From Pieris napi (taxonomy: Eukaryota; Arthropoda; Insecta; Lepidoptera; Pieridae), in the NCBI RefSeq assembly GCF_905475465.1, contig NC_062235.1, forward strand, positions 12,844,001-12,908,000: a DNA stretch of 64,000 nucleotides, in the 5' to 3' direction. A program made the position numbers and the translations under genes. How positions within the stretch are numbered: position 1 is the stretch's first letter; each line of letters opens with the position of its first letter. Under the pieces are notes generated by a model, which saw nothing but the letters and a program-made list of their open reading frames with translations, was not told where the DNA came from and did not search any database. Below are positions 48,600 through 59,906 of this stretch, in pieces.

Positions 48600-49600
48600 C
48601 TTCTAGATGTTTTTTGCCATTCACATCTATAAAAAAAAGAGATTAAGGTAAGCTTGTTGATTTAATATAAACCTGTTATAAAAATATGTAATTGAAAAGA
48701 AATTATTTTTATATAAAACAATTAGAGTATACATAATCACGATATGGTTAGCTTGTTCAGTGAGACGGAAAGGCTTAATTTGCATTTCAAATATAACCTT
48801 ATGCAGTAACTCAGATTTATATGCATGCTCGCTCTGTAATTTTGAGCCTTTGTGTTATAAAAAGCTACTAGAAAGTTTTACTACTGTTTCAGATTTCATT
48901 TATTCGTCTAGATTATTTAAAGACGATGATGGTTATGATGGTTGGTAGATGGTTATTTGACCAAAGTCTGCTATTTAACTGAAAATAAATATTATTTGTA
49001 TGAGGAATTGTCTACTCGTCCTACGTATTTATTTATTTATTTTGTATTCCTACAGCTAACATATGCATGGTATAAAGCAAAAAACAATTGTACTAAATAT
49101 ATAGCCAAAGATCGAATATATAATATATATAAGGTTCCACTATTTACGAAAGGAAGAAATCAATAAAAATGTTAAATACGTAATACCTATTTCGGCTGAG
49201 CTGTGTGATGGGGTTGTGACGCTATGGATATTATATGGCGTATTTTTTAGTTATCATGGGTTTGAAACACATTGGCTTAGTTTATTTATTTATAAACGCT
49301 TTATATATTAAACAAAGAGTTTTGAAATTACTGTAAACAATTTGGGATATTAATATATAACGAAGAGTAAAAATCACGGCTCGTATAGTCTACTTAAATC
49401 TAGATCAAGGAAGGAAACTTTCTTTGAGACTAAAAATCAAAGTTCAGTACTTTAGTTTATTTCTTTTGAGCGTGGAAGCTGTATTAATAATATTTAAAGA
49501 ATAAAGAACCGATTTAATCAGCCTGTTGCATTGTACAGCCACCGGCTGTGCTCAACATAAAGCACAGTCTGTTTTGCAGTCGGGATGAAAAAAAACGCGT
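48600..49600. other. Intergenic, no recognisable content
   Basis: Short open frames at 48760-49166 have no domain or codon signature. Confidence 0.4.
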
Positions 49601-49604
49601 TTCA

Positions 49605-49905
49605 AAAACATTTATTCATTTAGGTAACACAATGTACACTTATGAACGTCAATAAAGAAATACATATTAAATTATACAGATCTCAAATCAAGGGCGTATA
49701 ACGGATGAGAAGAACTGGAAATAAGCTCTCCGTTACTCATTTTAATCGCCAAGTTTTTTGTTATGCACAACGTTTGTAAGAAGCTACAACGCTTACACCA
49801 TGTTCCATGAAATTAATTAACCTTTAAGGAATTAAAGGTTAATTAATTTTAATAAAAAATAATAAAGATTTGTCCTCAGTTACCACAAGTAGCCCGTTCT
49901 TCGTT
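49605..49905 (-). repeat. LINE 3'-UTR-type repeat
   Basis: Inverted copy of the 27810 repeat (AGGTAACACAATGTACACTT, TCTCAAATCAAGGGCGTA, GAGAAGAACTGG.AATAA.CTC). Contains a 17-bp-arm hairpin AATTAATTAACCTTTAA at 49811-49848. Confidence 0.7.
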
Positions 49906-49909
49906 TATT

Positions 49910-50550
49910 TCAACTAAAATTCTAACTCAAAAATTTCGAATTTCGAATCTATATTGTTTTAAGATTATTTCAACGTCATTCTCATGTCTTATGTAGACTA
50001 AGCTCAATTATTGTCTTTATAGTGAACAGAGAACTTAACAGCAGATTAATAAATCGTTCCTGGTAACTTATAAATAGTTTAAGTCCAAAGCCAGCTTCAT
50101 GATCACAGCAGTGTATTTTCTGAATGTCCAAATAAAGTCTCAATAAAACAACATGTCATTGGACTCACCTCTAAACTCCGTATACGTATACGTATCCGTA
50201 TATAGTAAAAATTTCAAACAAAAAAAAATTCAACAGCGCGGTGATCGATGTGTCCTTAAATGGGTCAAATGTAAACTCAGTATGTTAGAATATAAAATAA
50301 CAGCATTTCTCAACGATTTTCACTGAAGCAACTGTTTCATATTAATATGTGGCACGTATTGTCTCCCTCAGCGTTACTGTATAAAATATTACAGCGCCTC
50401 GTGCTTTACAATTTCATCGTAATTTTATTCCGCACACATTTTCTAAAGGTCAGGTTATTTCCATATAATTAAAAAAAATGTTATTTAACAAGGTGTTTAA
50501 CTTAAAAGATAATTTCACCTTTATAAAGTAACGATATATTTGATGATTTT
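49910..50550. other. Intergenic, no recognisable content
   Basis: AT-rich, nothing seen. Confidence 0.4.
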
Positions 50551-50554
50551 TCGA

Positions 50555-50650
50555 CATAGGCAGACTGCATTCGCCTGTCTGTTTCCTCACGATGGTTTCC
50601 TTAAGCGTACAAGCCAGTGTTAATTGCACACAAGAGAAAATATACAGGGA
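50555..50650 (-). mobile_element. SINE core fragment
   Basis: CTGTTTCCTCACGATGGTTT and CCTTAAGCGTACAAGC.AGTGTTAATTG(C)ACACA match the complement of the SINE core. Confidence 0.5.
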
Positions 50651-50689
50651 ATCACCTCACTGTTTTTTTTTATGGCTCTGGCACGGTTT

Positions 50690-50975
50690 GTGCATTAGCC
50701 AGCTTCAAGTATAAGATTTTTATAATTCGCACTTGTAGTTTGCCATCCTCGGCCTAGAACGTATTGCTACGTTCTAAACCTTCACATTCTCTTTTCTTAG
50801 GTAGCATACTCACTGCTTGATTTAGAAATTCGACCGTGCCCTCCATGTACGGTTTAAGCACTCGCCCGGTACCGCACAACCCTCCCAAAGGCCGAGAACA
50901 AATTTAAATTAAATTAAAATTTGCCCTCGAACCGGGAATCAAACCCGGTACCCCTCACCTAGCTGCCCTCACTGT
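50690..50975 (-). mobile_element. Second tRNA-derived SINE family
   Basis: The minus strand begins GTGAGGGCAGCTAGGTGAGG followed by GGGTTTGATTCCCGGTTCG (B-box-like), then an A/T spacer and CTCGGCCTTTGGGAGGGTTG. Distinct from the 11938 family. Confidence 0.6.
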
Positions 50976-50979
50976 TGGA

Positions 50980-52205
50980 AGATAATAACTGCTGACACTA
51001 TGGCTCTCAACCTTTTTAGTTATGATGAAATATTTTCTTTGTAAATATAAAAAGTAAAATCTTTTTGACATTGTCAAATTCGAAATAACAATTATTTTTT
51101 TATCTAAAGTTGTATTAATTCTAAACACACCATAACCTCACAGACATACTAGTGATACTATTTACTACATACATTAACTCATTTAATAATTTGAAATGTG
51201 TCTTAAAGATTAAACGTCGCATTATGGCATCATTAATATTTGTACGTCACGCTTCAACCTTGAAGTTTCATGAAGTCCCATAGCCAACAGACTTGGGTAG
51301 ACAGACTATACGTAATATATTAAATGTTTAGTCATATAACACGTTGATATTACGTAGAAATAAAGTGTATATACAATGTTTTAATTTATTTAGGAAAGAA
51401 AATTTGAACTATGTCAATTCGTTGTATTTAAAAAAAATAAACGACGAAAATAATAAGACTTTTATGTGTCCAATAAAAATTATTTTTTTATATATTTCAA
51501 TAAGGGCTTTCCAAAGCTATATGTGGTGATGTCCACAAAACATATAAGCTGCATCATTATACTCGTATATCAAAAAGATTGAAAAATAAAAGCGTTAAAG
51601 TCTTGCCAGTTCATTTCGCACCTTTAATACTTGTGGTTTATTCGGTTTACCAATATTACTAGAGTACAAATGAATAAATTATTTGATAGTCTAAAGTAAT
51701 AGTTCTTTCAGTAGTGTTTAAATGTCAAAGGTTTAAATGTATGATAATTTACTTTTAATCATAATAATGACTATGGACTCATTATTATTATCGACCATTG
51801 AACAGTTGTCAATTAATAGATCTAGCAACATTGACAAATCAAATAAAACACTAGTATTAACGTTTTCACTAGTTTGACTTTGATGTTATTAAATTATAAT
51901 GACAATGGGAGCTGACACTAACGCCATTGTTTCGACAATAATATTTATCAGTTGAAATTACTTTTACTATAATATACTATATAGACTATCAAATAGTCTG
52001 TTTATTTGTAATCTAGGACTAAAGTAAATATTGGCAAATAAACCACAAGTATTAACGTTTTGATTTTTTGACTTGATTGACATTTTGAAATTGTTAATTT
52101 AGGAGCTCCGTGTCATATAATGATAATAGCAGCCGATACCTACCTACCATGCAACATATAATATAGAATACTTCTTAATATAAATTAAACTTCACTGAGG
52201 AGAAT
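50980..52205. other. Intergenic, no recognisable content
   Basis: AT-rich, nothing seen. Confidence 0.4.
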
Positions 52206-52213
52206 TAGAATAT

Positions 52214-52672
52214 TGTTACGAGGTAGAGGATCGGATAGAAAACGCCGTAGATTTCTTCAAGGGTTTATTTTCAATTAAATTAACGAGGAATTTGTTTACA
52301 CTAAAAACCGGAAATTACGCAGAGAAATTCACTATTTACACATACACAAAATACTATCACTAATTACTTTAATTACACACAGTTCACACAGTACTTTATC
52401 GCTTGTCTTCACTATATTCGCACTTTATCACTTCGGTTTTAATCTCTTGATATCGCATTTATAACTGAACTAATCGGTCGCGTTTCGGCTCGCTTCAGTC
52501 TAAAAATTGTTTCAGTCTCCTGAAAACTAGGGTAACATGCTGTAAATTGCAATTTTCTAATATGTGATTGACCCTCTCCTGAAACGGTCAGAAATCACAT
52601 TTCAGTCTGCTGAAACGTTCTCTAAGTAGTGGAAAAATCTAGAAACATTGCAGTCGACCCGTCTTCGTAACA
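52214..52672 (-). mobile_element. Solo LTR, 459 bp, with 4-bp target duplication
   Basis: Ends TGTTACGAGG and CTTCGTAACA (TG...CA), flanked by ATAT at 52210-52213 and 52673-52676. Read on the minus strand it has a TTATAAAT box (52457-52464) and an AATAAA signal (52264-52269) in the expected order. No internal retrovirus-like genes, so it is a recombination remnant, probably of a Ty3/gypsy-type element. Confidence 0.8.
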
Positions 52673-52679
52673 ATATCGA

Positions 52680-54710
52680 TGAATTAAATTTAAATTAAAT
52701 ATTGAAATTTGTAAGTGCATTTGCAATGCAGCGACATTTCAAATATGTTTTTGCAAAGATCAGTGCAGGTTATTTTATATAGGAAATTATCTGCCACAAC
52801 CAACAAACAGGATGCAATCTGCGTCGAGACCAAGTATTTATAGGAATACAATTATACACGTAAAAATATAAAGGAGTTAGACAACAGTAATTAAAGTACT
52901 ATTTTATTATTTTAAACTAAAGCAGTAGTTGTGTATAAAATGTGCCTGCTTTTTCTAAAGCTTTTATATAAAAAAGTTCCTCTTAGTAAAGTCTTGTTTT
53001 TTTTGTATTTAATTAGACTTACAAGTGTGTTGATAGGTAAATAAGTTAAAGTATACAGCAGTTTTGTACCCCTTTAATTTATTTTTATTTTAGTAATTAT
53101 AAATTGTTGCATTAATAGTAAGAATTATTAATACAACCAGATTACATAAATGATTGACGACGCACCGGGCGAAATCCGAATCTTTCTATCGGCATTAAGT
53201 TGCTAATTTACCGTTCTTTCATAATTTATCTACTAAAGAGATCACTTTGATGGATTATAAGCATGGTCAATAGAATATATTTTTTAAATATAGGCAACAG
53301 CCTACAAACCATGGTTTCTTACATGCAAGTAGATGATTAACTTTAAACATTGTTAATTTCTGGGTACAGGACATGCTGGTTGTCCAGGACCTTTACCATA
53401 CAAGTGTTCATTACGCACAAATAAAGAAACGTCAAACCATACGTAGAGTTGTCGTCATCTGGATGGTCCCACCATTGGTCACAATGTACTTTTACATTTA
53501 GAACTTAGTGAGTACACTAAGTTCTAAATGTAAAAGCACACTAAGTTCTAGAGTTTTGCGGGCTGACTACATCGCCTGATGTCATTTTTGATCGCGTGCA
53601 GATCAGCACTACTCTACCTCTCCTGCTCTCTTTCCCATTCGGGTGCTTGGTCGTGACGGACGTATGACAGGTCATCTTCTATTGATTTATTTTCTAAATT
53701 AAATACCCTTCGGTTCGTCAAGACTAGTTTATGTAATTATGATATCATGCAAAGAAAATGTACCGAGTTACCAAGGTTGTGGGATGTGGTCAAGCCACGT
53801 GTTTCCGTGATGACACTGCTTCCATTCTATGAATACTTGGAGGGCGGATATAACGATAGACTCTATTAAAAATATGTGTGATTAATAACTGGATATATGA
53901 AGATTGGGCAGGCGAAGCTATGAAGTTTTACACTTATCATGAATAATACTAACAAATAAAGGGTTGCATAATAGAAATTCAAAACAGCACAAGTAATGAA
54001 AATAGTATGGAAAATATAATATAATATATAAAAGAGTCTAAATATTTACTAATTTTATAAAGAAGATATGCCTTTTTCTTTTTTCTCTATAATAACAATC
54101 ATCTGAGACCTATCCATTTGAAAGATTTTTGTATATAGGTCTGTATTGAAATTCGCGTTCTTATTCGTATAGTAATGTTATAGCCTATAATATATAATCG
54201 TGCAATTTTTACCTGATGTCGTGTATAATATGGATTACTTAAAAAACTCTTAAAGATAAGACGCCGATTTTTTTAAAAGTAAAATACATGATAATCTAAA
54301 TAGATTTTCTTTAACTTGAAAAGCAATAAACACTTGATTAAAGTGATATGGGTATAACGTAATATGGAATGTCAAGCAACCCTCCAGAGATAAGACTGTA
54401 TTAAACTTTTATCCAGAAAACTGATTCTCTGAATAGCGAACTTGAATCCATTGACAGAAATGGATCTTTCGAGTACCTCAAGAAAGTAAGGATAATTTAG
54501 ACTAGAGACTAGGCCTTCCATATTTCAAAAACGTAACGGATTTTGACATAAAACTTGTCCTAAGAATGTCTTGTCATGTGGCTGAAATTTTAATATAACA
54601 TTCATCTAAAGAACGATAAATTTATGTTGAAGCATATAGGTTTACATTAAAGACTTACAAGCCACGGGTAATTCGTATTGACAGTCAAAGTAAAAAACTG
54701 AAACTTTAAT
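52680..54710. other. Intergenic, one perfect hairpin
   Basis: No gene seen. Contains the 22-bp-arm hairpin at 53489-53536. Confidence 0.4.
53489..53536. repeat. Perfect 22-bp-arm hairpin, 4-base loop
   Basis: CTTTTACATTTAGAACTTAG.. at 53489-53510 and its exact complement at 53515-53536, with loop AGTA. Part of one arm (CACTAAGTTCTA) is repeated again at 53539. Confidence 0.85.
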
Positions 54711-54716
54711 AATTAA

Positions 54717-55011
54717 TCTAATATATAAAATTCTCGTGTCGCGGTGTTTGTAGTTAAACTCCTCCGAAACGGCTTGACCGATTCTCCTGTACTTTTGTGT
54801 GCATATTGGGTATGTCTGAGAGTCGGAAAACTTTTCATCCCCCTAAATGTTAAGGGTAGTCCACACCTAATTTTTTTTTAATTTTAGATAAATATTTTTT
54901 TTAATGATACAGCATTAAAAAATACATACAACCCCTAATTTTCACCCTTCTACGATCAACCTCTATTCTTTATTATATACATGGCAAAACGACGTTTGCC
55001 GGGTCAGCTAG
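54717..55011 (+). mobile_element. Non-autonomous Helitron, 295 bp
   Basis: Starts TCTAATATATAAAATTCTCG and ends GCCGGGTCAGCTAG, inserted between A and T. Contains ACGGCTTGACCGATTCTC. Same family as 39702. Confidence 0.85.
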
Positions 55012-55017
55012 TTTATT

Positions 55018-55610
55018 TATAAAAATATCAAGGAGATTTGAAATAATGTATCGTATTAGTTCATTATTAACATATTTATTAATTAGACCAAATATATTTG
55101 TCGTCAATAACTAAACATAATAAAATAGACATAGGTATTTAAGAATGATTGAATAGTAGAACAATACATAAAATTAATAAAAGAGATTAAAATTAATATT
55201 AAATTATGTCTTGCGAAATTCCTTAATAAGCGTTACAGTACTCACAGTTCATAAATTACCTTAATTTATATAGTATCAATTAAGTTACTATATATAATTA
55301 GTTTATTGATTGACTTATTTAGTCTCAATAGCTTAACTAAACTCTAAATAAAACGATACGCCAAAAATTCCGAAACACAAACAGGTACAATATATTGGGG
55401 TAAGATGTACACTTATAAATAATATGAACATATCTTGTCATTTTGCGAAACATTCCAAATCCCTGGAGAGGCCGTCTAAGTAACGGATAGTACAGAACTT
55501 CGATCTATGAGGACACATTTGGAATACTATATTTAGTTTATCCATGATTGAGAGATCGACTTAATATATTTATCTTATACAAAACTTTTATAATATTTAT
55601 AGATTTTTTC
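55018..55610. other. Intergenic, no recognisable content
   Basis: AT-rich, nothing seen. Confidence 0.4.
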
Positions 55611-55617
55611 GTTATCT

Positions 55618-55885
55618 GCGTATTGGGCTAATGGCTTCAGCGTGCGACTCTCATCCCTGAGGTCGTAGGTTCATCCCCGGCTATGCACCAATGGACTATC
55701 TTTCTATGTGCGCATTTAACCTTCGCTTGAACGGTGAAGGAAAACATCAAGAGGAAACCGGCTTACCTTAGGCCGAAAAAGTCGACGGCGTCCTACCTAC
55801 CTACCTATTAGATTGGCAAATGATCATGAAGCAGACACAGAAATCCGAGGCCCAGACGTAAAAAGATTGTAGCGTTATTTATTTA
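55618..55885 (+). mobile_element. tRNA-derived SINE, full-length type
   Basis: GGGCTAATGGCTTCAGCGTG, B-box-like AGGTTCATCCCCGG, core GAACGGTGAAGGAAAACATC, tail AAAAAGATTGTAGCG then a TTTATTTATTT run. Confidence 0.85.
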
Positions 55886-55889
55886 TTTA

Positions 55890-56940
55890 AAGACGTTTTA
55901 TTAAATATATAGTGTATTAGAACAAACGATCTTTAAAATCTTTTCCTCCTTTTTTCCTATGTAGATGTACTATAATATTTTTATGTGTATAAATGCAGAT
56001 TCAGATTCAAACGTTTACCTCAAAGTATTCATTAAATATCTATCAGACCATTTAATAATAATAAATCGTTTTTTTGCAAAGAAAGTGCTACATTTAGATC
56101 GATTCATTATAAAAACCCGCACAATCAGCCAATGTGAAATTAATTTTCATAATAAAATATTAACATAATGTCAAAATAATAAGTTAAGTTATTTATAATT
56201 GTTGTCAAACTTATGGTCTAAATACACGCCCACGCTCTAAAGGCACCTTGCCTATACAAATTAAATCATCTTCCCCTTGAAAGCATTATACGGCAGTGAT
56301 CTGTGAACTTCTAGGAAGTTGTGTAATTTAAACGAAAAATTCAAACTTTTACACCAGTCGTACAGATCCTCCAAAAAGCACCGTATAACGTAGTATAATA
56401 CTAGTACTAATTACGACTCGTAATTAAGATATTAAAACTCGACGTTTAAGTAGCTTTGGTAAAAAAAAACATTCACAAAAACGTCACTATAAAAATCTCA
56501 ACATTTATGTTTTCACACAAATCTGTTTTGTATTGGGATTAAAATTGCATCCGTAGCAGTGTTCTCGCTCAGTGAACTACCTTTCTAAACATACGAATTT
56601 ATGTGGCAAAACTGTTGCATTAGAAAACCAACCTTATGAGGATAGCTTAGGTACGATATTGGTGTGGCCATATTTAGTTTTGCGTATGTAGATTTGTAGC
56701 GTTTTAAGTAACAATGGATGAATGCTCGAAGCTAGACAATGATATGGAAGTGTGGTTTGTGGAGTGTGATATATTTGACACCGAATAATTGTCTTTGCGA
56801 ATAGTTGCTGTCGATTGATATGACAATGAATGGAGAACAATAGTACCAATTTGCTTGAAATAATACGATATAAGTTTATCATTTGGAACCTAGTGTAGTT
56901 TGTTAATTCCAGTAAGGACCGATCTGGTCGCCAAACTCCA
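55890..56940. other. Intergenic, no recognisable content
   Basis: A 119-codon minus-strand frame (56634-56993) begins inside the adjacent repeat and has no domain. Confidence 0.4.
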
Positions 56941-56944
56941 AAAA

Positions 56945-57120
56945 AGGTAACACAATGTACCTGCACACTTATGAACAAAAAAGAAATATACATTAAATGC
57001 TTCTAATTTTACATTTACTGCCGGTTCTCAAATCAAGGGCGTAGAACGGAAGAGAAGAACTGGCAATAAACTCTCCGCTACTCTTTTTAATCGCCAAGTT
57101 TTTTGTTTTACACACTGGCA
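56945..57120 (-). repeat. LINE 3'-UTR-type repeat
   Basis: Inverted copy of the 27810 repeat: AGGTAACACAATGTACCTGC, GGTTCTCAAATCAAGGGCGT, AACTGGCAATAAACTCTCCG, ATCGCCAAGTTTTTTGTTTT. Confidence 0.75.
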
Positions 57121-57164
57121 ACCTCCAAAATTCGTTACGGAGTAGTCCTTCCTCTCCTGATTTT

Positions 57165-57245
57165 TGAGGTTTATCTGATGTTAAGTGATATCGCCGCCCG
57201 TGGACACTCTCAATGCCAAAGGCATCGCGAGTCTGTTGCCGGCCT
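57165..57245 (-). pseudogene. Jockey-like LINE, 3' tip, inverted
   Basis: The complement of this stretch (GGCCGGCAACAGACTCGCGA ... GGCATTGAGAGTGTCC, GGGCGGCGATATCACTTAAC) matches 60598-60670. It lies head-on to the large element that starts about 55 bases further on. Confidence 0.75.
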
Positions 57246-57797
57246 TTAATTGCTTGATGAGGGTTTGTGAGGATTATACATTACATACGTGTGAATAATC
57301 GGCGTCGGGATGTGACGACCCCATCGCCCACTGGTGAAATAACCTGTAAAAGAGGTTATTTCACCAGTGCAATCAGTCAATCCCCATCCTAGTGGGAGTG
57401 CCATGCTGCTGCTTTAGGGCTTCAGCCAAATGGGCAGGCACGACCGGGGCAGTACCACTGTCTCACAGAAAACCGGCGTGAAGTGATGCAATAAGTTCAT
57501 CTTATTGTGCTCGCGTTTCGTGCGGTGAGTGAGACTCCCGGAGCCCACCAACCCCCCCCCCCCCCCCAAAAGTATGAAGATGCAGTTCAAACAGAGATTA
57601 CCCCAGGGGGGTACCACACGTTTACGCTGTGGAGAATCTCCTTCTGGGCGTCCATCATCGGAACAATTGGTATTCGATGGTGGATGCACAGGCTGCCCTT
57701 CGTATTCTGGGGGGGGCAAAAACTGCTCTAAAAACTTATGCATTAATAGGTTTCGATCTTGGGGCAAACGGAAGCATTTACCTAAGGCAACCCCTTC

Positions 57798-58038
57798 CAC
57801 GCTCACGGTGGACTTTACAAATGTTAGGGGGCTGAAAACTAACCTAAACGCGGTTCACTTTTACTTAGAAACTGCGAAGCCGGCCTTATTCTTCCTTACT
57901 GAGACTCAGATATCCTCCCCGGCTGATACTTCTTACTTCTCCTACCCGGGGTACAAATTGGAACATTCATTTGTGCCGCGGGCGGGAGTTTGCGTGTACG
58001 TCAGGGAGGATATCTGTTCTCGTCGCCTCGGACGCTTG
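57798..58038 (+). pseudogene. LINE ORF2, N-terminal endonuclease part
   Basis: Encodes TVDFTNVRGLKTNLNAVHFY, ALFFLTETQISSP, FVPRAGVCVYVREDICSRRL: the first half of an APE-type endonuclease, including the LTET(Q) metal-binding Glu motif. The frame then runs out of register: about 25 residues of the family appear deleted at the junction with the next part, which continues in another frame. Confidence 0.8.
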
Positions 58039-59906
58039 AAGGATTCTATGCGTGCCTGTATAGGTCCCATAGCGGAAATGACGAAACTAACCGACTCATC
58101 GAGCACATTCAAATGGCTACAGATTCCCTGCTCGAAAGGGTTCCTACCGCTGAAATCGTGATACTTGGCGATTTTAACGCCCACCATGCCGATTGGCTTG
58201 GCTCTGATACCACCGATCACGCGGGAAGATCCTTTCACGACTTTGCTTTAGCCTACGACCTGACACAAATGGTCCCTGCGATTACGCGAATACCAGATGT
58301 GGATGGTCATAAACCCTCTTTGTTGGATCTTCTGCTGACTTCACATCCGGAGAACTATCAAGTCTCTGTTGACCCACCATTGGGTTCATCAGATCATTGT
58401 GTGGTCCGGAGTATTGTGCCTTCTACGCGCCCTTCACGGCCCCGCTTTTTGGGTTGTCGCCGTATTTGGCACTACAAGTCAGCAGATTGGGACGGGATGC
58501 GGTCTTTCTTTGCGTCCTACCCTTGGGGGCCTATGTGCTTTTCGTCGGAAGCTCCAGATTCCGTCGCTGCCTCTGTCGCCGAGGTGGTTTTGCAGGGCAT
58601 GGAACTCTTTATTCTATTTTCTGCGGTGCCGATCGGTGGCAAGTCTCAGCCCTGGTTTAAACGTTCTTGCAAGGCGGCCTCGTGTCGAAAGCGAGAATGC
58701 TTTAAGGCATGGGCGGAAGCGGCGAAATCTCGTGATGCCAATACCAGCGAACTTAAAAAAGCATATAACTCAGCCTCCAGGTCCTTCAAACGGGAAATCA
58801 CTAAGGCAAAGTCAGAGCACATTGCCAGATTTGGCGAGAGATTGGCCCAACTCCCTTCAGGGACTCGAGCCTTCTGGTCTCTCGCCAAAGCTGTCCAAGG
58901 GAATTTTTGTCAGCCCGCTATTCCACCACTGCACAGGGAGGATGACTCGCTGGCCCACACTGCGAAGGAGAAGGCCGACCTTTTAGGCTGTCTCTTCGCG
59001 TCCAACTCGACTTTGGATGACCGAGGAAGATCACCACCAACCATTTCGCGGTGTGATTCTTCGATGCCGGAAATCACATTCCGGCAACGTGCTGCCCGCA
59101 GAGTACTATCTTCCTTGGACATTCATAAGTCGAGCGGGCCGGATGGTATCCCCCCAATTGTGCTGCGTACTTGTGCTCCTGAGTTGGCTCCGGTCTTAAC
59201 GCGCCTTTTCCGGTACCTGTACTCGCTTGGTACTGTCCCGAAGTGCTGGAAAACCGCTTCGATACATCCGATCTCTAAAAAAGGCGATCGCCCTGATCCG
59301 TCCAACTATCGCCCAATAGCCATAACCTCCTTGTTCTCCAAAATAATGGAATCCATTGTTAACTGCCAGCTCTTGAAGTATCTAGAGGGCCACTAGCTGA
59401 TTAGCGATTATCAGTACGGTTTTCGTCGTGGTCGTTCGGCTGGTGACCTTCTTGTATACCTTACACATAGATGGGCAGAGGCAATTGAGTCCAAGGTGGA
59501 GGCGCTGGCGGTTAGTTTGGACATAGCGAAAGCCTTCGATCGGGTGTGGCACAGAGCACTGCTCTCGAAGCTTCCAGCCTATGGGCTACCCGAGAAATTA
59601 TGCGATTGGATCTCCAGCTTTCTGGCCGATCGGAGCATCAAGGTCGTCATCGACGGAGCATGCTCCGACCTTAAACCCGTGAACGCGGGGGTCCCACAAG
59701 GCTGTGTTCTATCCCCGACCCTGTTTCTTCTGCATATCAATGATATGTTGCAACTTAGCAACATTCATTGCTATGCGGATGACAGCACTAGGGATATTCT
59801 TTACACTGGCCGGGCAGGTATTTCTCGGGCAGTTGTTGATGAGTACCGGAACAAACTTGTGTCTGAAGTCGAAACTCTTCTACGTGGAGTCTCAGACTGG
59901 GGCTGA
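58034..59906 (+). pseudogene. LINE ORF2, endonuclease C-half and reverse transcriptase
   Basis: Open from FYACLYRSHSG through IVILGDFNAHHADWLG (endonuclease GDFN), SLLDLLLTSHP and SSDHC (His of the catalytic pair), a linker, then the polymerase: HKSSGPDGIPPIVL, NYRPIAITSLFSKIME, a premature TAG at 59394-59396 just after LKYLEGH, QYGFRRGRSAGDLL, LDIAKAFDRVWH, GVPQGCVLSPTLF and YADD (59772-59783). It ends at a TGA at 59904-59906 in place of a Lys/Gln-type codon after DWG. The YADD catalytic box is intact, but the stop codons separate fingers from palm. Confidence 0.9.

Noticed and set aside
56634..56993. 119-codon minus-strand frame
   Set aside because: Starts inside a LINE 3'-UTR repeat and has no protein signature.
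57529..58161. Single 210-residue protein
   Set aside because: The first part is leader of unclear coding status and the last part reads out of frame after an endonuclease deletion.
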